Of a stretch of DNA of 64,000 nucleotides, positions 57,601 to 64,000 are shown one piece after another. Origin of the DNA: Saturnia japonica (Eukaryota; Arthropoda; Insecta; Lepidoptera; Saturniidae); the NCBI GenBank assembly GCA_033032175.1, contig CM065310.1:744001-808000 (forward strand). The letters are read 5' to 3'. The translations under genes were made by a program, and so were the position numbers. Below the pieces are notes generated by a model that saw only the letters and a list, made by a program, of their open reading frames with translations, made no database searches and had not been told where the DNA came from. How positions within the stretch are numbered: position 1 is the first letter of the stretch; every line of letters starts with the position of its first letter.

Positions 57601-58578
57601 ACTTTTTTCCATTGGAGAAAAATAGGTTTGTTTAAAATTATTTGTTCATGTTACATTTTACTGACCGTCTTCGTATGGCCAGAATCCCCTTATTGGTTAG
57701 CAAGCAAAGGCAGATATAAAGAATGTGCTAGAGCACACCGATGGTTAAAGGGTTGTGATGAAGAGTCTGAAAAAGAACTCGATAACCTTATTATAACAAG
57801 TAAGGAATACTTAAGAAATAATTCACCACCATTAACAACTTGTGAACGGATTAAAGATGCAATCATATTTATTAAATCGAAAGAATTTTACAAACCCACT
57901 ATTTTAGCACTTTTGACAGCATCCCTTGCTAATGTTTCAGGAAAATTAATTTGTACGGTATACGCTATAGATATTATAAAGAAAATAACTAATGATGAGC
58001 AAACAGCCTATCTAGGAATGTTAATATTAGATGGAATGACAGTCTTGAGTATGTATTTTGGATGTGGAATGTCAAAATGTTTTAAAAGAAGGACTTACTT
58101 GTTAGTAACTTCATCCATAGCTATATTGTTTTTGTTTACTTTATCATTTTACTTGTATCTTATTAAGTTATCAATTATTAGAGAGAATAAATATGCTTCG
58201 ATAATATTACTAACAGCATTTTCTTTGGCAATAAGTTCAGGGCCATTAATAATGTCTATATCTATATGTGGGGAATTAATACCAGTGAGATCTAGGAATT
58301 TGTCTGCCTGTGTAATAGCTATTAAAGGCAAATTGATTATAGGAACGTTTTTAAAAATAGCACCATCAATATTTAAGGTATTTGAATTACATGGTGCGTT
58401 TTTATTTTTTGGTGTATTGTCACTAATGATTACGGTAGTCCTTTATAAGTATTTGCCTGAAACAAAGGATAAGACTCTTCAGGAAATAGCAGATGCTATT
58501 AAAGGCACTAAAGTACGTTCTTCTGCAGAAACTGAGCATTTAACTAGAATATTAACAGCTGAACAGATCAGAATATAA
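54570..58578 (+). CDS. Facilitated trehalose transporter Tret1-like, MFS sugar porter (gene 3 of 3)
   Basis: Joined exons 54570-54656, 56038-56176 and 57290-58578 give 504 residues; junctions GT-AG, phases 0 and 1. It is the sister of gene 2: exon 1 (MESRYNKEVKEYDS...WKPFYRQ), exon 2 and most of exon 3 align without gaps until the C-terminal tail, which ends LTAEQIRI in place of gene 2's longer tail. Expected to be a 12-helix plasma-membrane carrier. Signatures: PTVFIPQIRSEANST, GRK at 98-100, EYTSPRYRG, PESPYWLASKGR, PETKDKTLQE from 465. Like gene 2 it has Glu for the TM4 Arg (ISEVMQG), Ser for the TM5 Gln and LANVSGK for TM7 QQLSG. No promoter element could be assigned. The start is the ATG homologous to that of gene 2. 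Introns hold a SINE and a LINE scrap. Confidence 0.9.
55140..55770 (+). repeat. GC-richer repeat block in gene 3 intron 1
   Basis: GAGCCGCTGACCGCTTTTAC, AGCTTCACGGTGGCTTGGGA and GGGGGTCCCTTACAGAACTC stand out from the AT-rich intron and look like a dispersed lepidopteran repeat. A frame of 61 codons (55578-55763) is a by-product of its GC-rich right part. Ends and class are not resolved. Confidence 0.4.
56038..56176 (+). CDS. Gene 3 exon 2 (TM1)
   Basis: 139 nt between acceptor TTTTTCCAG and donor GTGAGT. First 66 nt differ from gene 2 at six sites, the remaining 73 at none. Confidence 0.92.
56187..56412 (+). mobile_element. tRNA-headed SINE-like insertion in gene 3 intron 2
   Basis: Begins TTTTTGAAGTGACAACTTCT, then CATAGCCTAGCAGTCG (A box), GACTGCTATGGCCGGAGTCC, GGTTCGAATC (B box), CGCCGGTTTCCCTTT and a T-rich tail. 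Gene 2 intron 2 has homologous sequence on both sides of this point but no insertion. Same family as 5318-5515. Confidence 0.68.
56890..57220 (-). pseudogene. LINE reverse transcriptase C-terminal tail relic in gene 3 intron 2
   Basis: Minus-strand reading HHSSAHHQQGIHPHTLKP, then KWSSTVRFQRNFFP, a stop, and TLRMWNELPATVF. This matches the tail pattern of insect Jockey/R1-type LINE polyproteins (S-T-V-R-F-x-R-N-F-F-P-R-T-x-x-x-W-N-x-L-P). One stop and further decay make it dead. Confidence 0.7.
57290..58578 (+). CDS. Gene 3 exon 3 (TM2-TM12 and C-terminus)
   Basis: Starts after TTATTTCCAG, completes the split Ser codon and reads S-A-F-N-F-S-D-I-P-W to TAA at 58576-58578. Confidence 0.93.
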
Positions 58579-59010
58579 ACTTTGAACACAAATACTACTT
58601 AGTATTTTTATTATTTTTTTGGTTTTATGACTATGTACGTAATTTCGCCAAAGTCAACAGCGATTTATTTCCTTAATGCTATAAATAGCATATGTTTTAA
58701 AAAGATTTTTGTTATGTTAATTTAGTAACGCTTTTAAATCAGAAAGTTATTAGGAGTTGTAGTTTTAAAAATAACTTCATATTCTGTAATGCCTAGTAGC
58801 AAAAATTTATTCATAGATCTTTCAATAACATTATAATAATAGCTTGGTGTATTATAATCAGTATTTGTCTTAACATGCATGTATAGATGTAGTAATTTAA
58901 TATTTATAAATTAATATTTTATTGTTATTTATTAATTAAAATTACATACCGATATAAAATATTATATTATAGATTAAAACTTGTTTTACTGCAGTAAAAA
59001 TATATTAAAA
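58579..59010. other. Gene 3 3' flank
   Basis: AT-rich sequence, presumably 3' UTR and downstream DNA. I could not pick a polyadenylation signal with confidence. Confidence 0.4.
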
Positions 59011-60370
59011 GTTTTATTTTATTTTATTTCGGAAGGCACAAATACAGGTAAGTTTTTTTATCTCTTAACTCTAAATTCCTCTTAAAATCGAATACCCTAT
59101 GACAATATGTGCACAACTTACATGGTAAACAAATACTGTTTATAGTAAATGGACTAAAAATCTAACAATTAAATAGAAATAAATAAATTAAAGTGAATTT
59201 TTAAATTTAGGTAGCCTGGTGAAAAATATGTCGTGTTGTAAGTTAACTTCGTTAAATCGCCTACACATTCTATTAATGGGACTATTCTCCGATACATTAT
59301 TGCTACAAGAGGAGAACGCTAAACAATTGTTGATGTCTTACGAAACGAGTGGGGACCCATAAATTGAGTTTACCCAACAATTCACTACCAAGAGTACCAT
59401 TTAATATTTTGTGAAGTGTACATAGCTCCGTAATATTTCTTCTTTTCTCAAGACTTTTAAGATTAAACTTTTTAAGCCTATCTCCATAATCTGGTCGTTT
59501 ATGTCGCAGCCCAAGTTTGCCACACAAAGACCTAAGGAATCTACGCTCTATAGATTCAATTCTATCCACATGCAACCGATATACCGGTGACTAAATTGAT
59601 GAACAATACTCCAATATCCTCCACCCCAAGTTAACATACAGAATTATACAAGATTTTGCTTTTTTAAAGGGTTTACCGGTACGTAGTACAAAACTGAGAA
59701 TACGACTAGCCTTACTAGTGATGTATTCATAGTGTGTTCGAAAAGAAAAAGTTGAATCAAAGATAACCCCAAGATCCCGAACACTACTCACCCTCACTAT
59801 CAATCTGGTTCTTATTTTTTGTAAACGAAATAATCTGACACTTTCTAATATTTAACGAAATGTGATTTTTATTTCACCACATACTTACTATGTGGATGTC
59901 ACGCTGTAAGCTGTGACAGTCCCCTATACTGTTAATTTTTCGAAAAATCTTTATATCATCAGCGTAAGCCAGACATTCACTTTGTATCATGTCGAGTAGG
60001 TTATTAAGATATTTCAGGAACAACAGGCGACCTAAATTCGATCCTTGTGGTACATCGAAAGTTGCAGTAAACGGCGCAGATTCAAATCCGTACACTGCAA
60101 CTAACTGAGAACGATTTGTCAGTTAGGAAGTTAACCACCGGTAGAGGTTACCATGAATACCAAAATGGTAGACTTTCGACAATAAGATATAATTATTGAC
60201 ACGATCAAATGCTTTACAAAAATCTGTGTAAATAGAGTCAACTTGTGTTTGATATTAAATTAATCACATAGGTAATCTGTATACACGAAAAGGTTAGAGT
60301 TTGTCAATCTATTGCGGACGAAACTGTGTTGTTGAATACTTAATTCATTCGAAATATGACTGAAAATATG
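59011..60370 (-). pseudogene. Long LINE relic with reverse transcriptase and 3' end
   Basis: Minus strand, right to left: QHSFVRNRLTNSNLFVYTDY (fingers), VDSIYTDFCKAFDRVN (motif A with catalytic Asp), GIHGNLYRWLTS then a stop, SQLVAVYGFESAPF, VPQGSNLGRLLFL (motif B), CLAYADDIKIF (YADD catalytic motif), VRDLGVIFDSTFSFRTHYEYI and IERRFLRSLCGKLGLRHKRPDYG. This is the C-terminal half of a Jockey/CR1-like LINE polyprotein. Several stops and frameshifts inactivate it. The 3' untranslated end (59011-59310) ends in an A/T-rich tail at 59011-59030 and is shared with the fragment at 35632-35945. The endonuclease and 5' end are absent. Confidence 0.85.
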
Positions 60371-61380
60371 TTCCTATTTAAGCCTTTCAAATAATAATTT
60401 TCATTTTAATTTGAATTTATCAACTTCAAAAGATAAGGTGGGGTGGGTTGTGTGATACCCAAACACACTTTACGCACTTGTTACGCGCTTTCAGGAAGAC
60501 TCAGGACTAAATGAATTGCACTATTCGGAACGGCAACATCGCATTATAAGGCTATTGAGAAAACTAATTCGCGCGTCTTTATAGTTTATGAACTATTACA
60601 AGTTTTTAATTGCTGGGTTATGATAATATTACCCACCGCGTACACGGAAGGTTAATCATTAATCAGGGTCACCGTTTTGTTCCTACTTTTTTATATCTTT
60701 TGTAATATTAAATTACTTATTGTGTCTTAAATATCAAAGAGAGCTAAATAAGGTTAAGCGAACTTTTTTAGATCTTTCTAATCTATACAGATGTCTAGTA
60801 TATTGTATAAGATTTCTTTATCACCTATTTGTATTATGTTTCTATTTTCCTATATTTAACGGGTGTGGCAGATGTATTCTAAGAAAACGTGCTGGTACTT
60901 TTTTTCAAGTTGATATTCTATTATGATGACTTGTTTTTTTTTATTCTGTTTTGTTACATAACGTTACAAAAATAACAAATAATAAAAAATATTCACCGAA
61001 ATCTGTTAAGTAGTTCTTGAATGAAGTTCTAGTTAGTGTTCGTTTTTTTTTAGTTCTAGTGCTTAAGTGCACTAACAGACAGAAAAACGGATAGACCGAG
61101 AAACGCTGGAGAATGTAGAATAATTTACAACCAATATTTGTATAAAAGTGTACAATAACGTACGGTATGTAATGTAATCAGGTCTGAACCTCTCCTGGCG
61201 TCAGTTCATCTCGCAATTCGTCCGCTTTTTTATAAATTTGTTCCGATTATCATATTGTTTGTAAATTCATAAAAATGTAAATTGTATTCTTCTTTGTTTG
61301 TGAAAGTAACCTGTAAACGAACCTACCATTCAGGTAATTATATATTTTTATAAACAAATAATGTACATTAAGTTTTACTA
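60371..61380. other. Gene-free stretch
   Basis: AT-rich; a frame of 68 codons (60720-60926) shows no motif. No element ends seen. Confidence 0.5.
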
Positions 61381-61559
61381 GAAATCCCGGCCACGCGTTG
61401 CTGTGCCATTTTGGAGTATATACAGAATATTGATCCGATCGCTACCAAATGTTACAGGGTCACCCGCTAGGCTAAAGATTGTCTGAAATTTTAAATTAAA
61501 ATTGCTCTAAAAGTATGGAGTCCATAGCGAATATACATACAAAAATCGATTTTTATATA

Positions 61560-61945
61560 CTAGCGATCGCCCTAATGTCGAAATTCGACCAGCGGACTTT
61601 TTGATCATAGACTATTTTCTGTTTGACATTTACAGTATTCATGAACCTAAACAATGAGTATTATCTACATCACTTAGGCTGCGTTGTTTGAACCATAGTT
61701 ATCTCTAACCAGAGGTCTGACTCCATACATAATTTTGACATTTCGGTAGAAAACTAACCATTGGTCAAGTTAACTACGGATCACACAACTCAGCCTTACT
61801 GTCACTTTTCGTTGAGTGACAATGTCAATATTTTGGGGGGTCTAAGTTCAATAACACTTGTCGTGTTAGGATTCGCAGTATTAATTTATTTTATTTAATA
61901 TATTAGTAACAGATATTATAGATAAATCATGTATTAATATATAGA
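61560..61945 (-). mobile_element. Helitron-like element, family 1, reverse copy with nested insertion
   Basis: Minus-strand A|TCTATATATTAATACATGAT at one end and GGGCGATCGCTAG|T at the other. A 119-bp MITE with TTA target duplication interrupts it at 61677-61795. Confidence 0.78.
61677..61795. mobile_element. 119-bp MITE, PIF/Harbinger-like, nested in the Helitron
   Basis: Ends GGCTGCGTTGTTTGAACCAT and, in complement, GGCTGAGTTGTGTGATCCGT form 25-bp imperfect terminal inverted repeats. TTA flanks both sides (61674-61676, 61796-61798), and the uninterrupted family 1 copies confirm the empty site. A 3-bp TTA duplication is characteristic of PIF/Harbinger elements. Confidence 0.82.
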
Positions 61946-62629
61946 TAAGGGATTTCTGCTACATTAAAGAAATAATTAAATTGTCTTATTAAACAAATAA
62001 GAATGTGATTTCCTAGTCTGCTCCGCAAGGCATTGTATACAATGAAGGAGTCTTTTTTTCAGATCCATATCATTTGATAGGTATAAAATTACGGAATAAA
62101 TTTAATACGGTAACCAGACAAGTTACGAACAATGATTTAAAGTAACGCTATTTTAGTTGTAAGAATGTCTCTGAGTTCGAATAATAATGAACCAAATTCG
62201 GTATTCGTTGAAAGAACAAAACGTGATGAAACCATAGCATATTGGATTGGGTATTATTATATTAAACTTTCATGCCATGCAAGTTGAAAGTCTATCGACC
62301 AGCGTCTCTTTGCAGCTGCATTTGATAGCCAGCCCTTTTCTAGGTTTGAGCTAAATGGTCATTAAACATGATGTAAGATTGCGTACAAATTCTAGCTTAT
62401 TATATTGCAAAAATGATTTGAAATTTTGAACTATTATGAACATCTCGTAAACCTATGTTTATTGTGAGATTCAAAACAAGAAATATTTCTGATGGAAGAA
62501 ACACCTACAAGTATAATTATTCTGAATAAAAGTTAACCTTGTTAATCTGGTTTTACATAACACTTCCTAGGAGATTGTATAATATGCATTTAACTATATT
62601 TTACAAAATAATTTTTTATACATTACCAG

Positions 62630-62680
62630 TTATTGCCCGCGGCTTCGCTTGCCTAGATTTATAAATAGAAATTTTTGAGG
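62630..62680 (-). mobile_element. Helitron 3'-end relic, reverse
   Basis: CCAGTTATTGCCCGCGGCTT then CGCTTGCC is the complement of a Lep1-type tail with a mutated CTAG. Only the terminus is recognisable. A similar scrap (CTAGAAATCCCGGCCACGCG) lies at about 61379. Confidence 0.45.
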
Positions 62681-62994
62681 AATACTCGGAACTCTTCGAT
62701 AACGCGCCGAAGATAAAAAAATTAGTTTTTGTTCACACAAAAATACTAAAATTTGCGTTTATAAAATGGGAAGTGCAGAGTGAAAATTTGGGGTCATAGG
62801 TATTTTTGGATGCAAAATCAAAATTGTTCAATGTACAATGGATATTTGGTTGCAAATAAGTAATGGCTCAGTAATATCAACCAATCCCCAACAAATCCTC
62901 AGTGGCTCCAGGGTCCATAAGATTAACAGTATAGTAGATGGAAAAAAATAGGATGGTATGACCACAGCATCGATCGAAGTGAATTCTAATCCCT

Positions 62995-63110
62995 ACATGA
63001 GGCTGAAGGATAACTTCGTGATGAAACCATAGCATAGTGGTAGAGCATTTTCTGGCCCGCGTGGTTAGTTACCACCCTCAAGATGAAGATCTATTGCCAA
63101 GCACCTATTA
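62995..63110 (+). repeat. Dispersed repeat family 3, partial copy
   Basis: GTGATGAAACCATAGCATAG, TGGTAGAGC and TTAGTTACCACCCTCAAGAT match the family 3 order seen at 38790 in complement. Confidence 0.5.
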
Positions 63111-63222
63111 AAGACTAAAGCTAAAGACTTAAAAATATCTAATCTACCCAAAAGAGGGGAATTTCCAAAGAGACTTCTATGTACTCACCTCTGTTCTCGA
63201 ATTGGAAGTATATTTCATAATA

Positions 63223-64000
63223 CAAGGTGTGCAGAAAGGGTATCGGGTATTTGTTTTCGCGCCATATTCGAAACGGGGCGTCTAAAGGGTGCGGGGAGGG
63301 GTTCGTGGCGTCCGCCATTTTGTGGAGTTTTAGTCACGATGGAACAGTACTCGGGGACGCATCGCGCATTTTGCGTACGAGCGTATTATCGTAATGGTGA
63401 TTCAATAGTGACTGCTCAACGTCTCTATCGTGCGGAATATCGTACACGCCACGCGCCAAGTGACGATAGCATTAGGAAATGGATCAGGATGTTCGAGAAT
63501 ACAGGTGCGACAGTTAAAATTCAAAACTCTGGTCGTCCTCGTTCAGTTCGCGATGAAGAAACAATTGAAGAAGTTGAGGCGTCGGTTCGTCAAAATCCGT
63601 CTTTATCCATCCGAAAGCGAAGCCAAGCGTTGAACATCAAAAAATCGTCTTTACATTCGATTTTAAAGAAAGACTTACATCTAAAAGCCTATAAAATTTA
63701 ATTAGTTCAAGAATTGAAGGATACGGACTATGCTAATCGACTGAATTTTGCGAACGAAATGCTGCAGCGATTTAACAACTTTAACAACATACTGTTCAGT
63801 GACGAAGCAAATTTTCACCTGAATGGTCATGTTAATAAGCAGAATTGTCGGTACTGGGCAGTGGAGAATCCGAGACGACAGCATGAACGACCCCTGCATA
63901 GCCCAAAGGTCGTTGTTTGGGCCGCTATGTCTGCTAAAGGCATAATTCGTCCTTATTTTCATGAAGATCAACGAGGCCGAGCAATTAATATGTTGCGAAA
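63223..64000 (+). mobile_element. Second DD41D element copy, cut by the window edge
   Basis: Starts right after TA (63221-63222) with CAAGGTGTGCAGAAAGGGTA, one change from the terminal repeat of 52885-54187, and continues collinear with it in opposite orientation. The right half lies outside the window. Confidence 0.88.
63339..64000 (+). pseudogene. DD41D transposase, disabled copy
   Basis: Nearly identical to the intact transposase at 52992-54071 but broken. Codon 121 is TAA where the intact copy has CAA (Gln), ending the protein after both helix-turn-helix regions. Further on, 24 bp are missing in frame (the V-N-S-D-R-Y-C-D segment, residues 218-225 of the intact copy) at about 63990. Substitutions include Glu10 to Ala and Lys141 to Met. 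A 120-residue product would keep the DNA-binding part without the catalytic domain and might act as a repressor, but that is speculation. The first catalytic Asp region (LFSDEANFHLNGH) is still readable downstream of the stop. Confidence 0.88.

Overview
The window reads as nuclear DNA of a moth or butterfly (Lepidoptera). It is AT-rich, its genes have GT-AG introns, it is full of Lep1-type Helitrons (A|TC...CTAG|T ends, 'CACGGGCACAGCTAG' tails), tRNA-headed SINEs and decayed LINEs, and it carries a lineage-style tandem array of sugar-porter genes. There is no sign of bacterial or organellar organisation.

The only convincing host genes are three plus-strand paralogues of the facilitated trehalose transporter (Tret1-like) branch of the MFS sugar porters. 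Gene 1 is at 14360-19867 (498 aa), gene 2 at 32607-40947 (512 aa) and gene 3 at 54570-58578 (504 aa). Each is rebuilt from three exons with the same intron positions and phases: a short N-terminal exon ending phase 0, a 139-nt TM1 exon ending phase 1, and one long exon carrying the rest. Genes 2 and 3 are close sisters; gene 1 is more diverged. All three keep the structural signatures (GRK, E..SP.YRG, PESPYW, PETKDKTL) but lack several residues normally needed for sugar binding, including an Arg-to-Glu change in TM4 and loss of the QQ pair in TM7. Their substrate is therefore an open question.

The rest is mobile-element sediment. Region 1-14.3 kb: the 5' part of a BEL/Pao gag with one frameshift, LINE relics, SINE relics, a Helitron and a complete solo LTR with an ATAT target duplication. 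Region 20-32 kb: Helitrons, one with a 388-bp internal tandem duplication, LINE 3' ends and a SINE. Gene 2 intron 1 (6.5 kb) holds a Helitron 5' end, a hairpin MITE, a LINE 3' end, a reverse Helitron and a dead mariner. Region 42.0-49.6 kb: three copies of a BEL/Pao LTR segment, one still attached to integrase and DUF5641 coding sequence, separated by a 1.4-kb AT-rich block that matches nothing else here. Region 50-54.2 kb: an R2/NeSL-like reverse transcriptase relic, then an intact DD41D Tc1/mariner-superfamily element with terminal repeats and TA target sites. Region 59-64 kb: a long decayed LINE, a Helitron with a nested TTA-flanked MITE, and a second, disabled copy of the DD41D element running off the end.

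Nothing here amounts to a new multi-gene system. The best leads are the altered binding site of the transporter array, the LTR mosaic with its AT-rich block, and the five-locus Helitron family defined below as 'family 1'. Other recurring repeats are 'family 2' (a LINE-like 3' end with AGGCCCTAAGAAGGCAC) and 'family 3' (with AGGCTTAGCGTGCTACCATC). Family assignments come from reading the sequence, without any database search.
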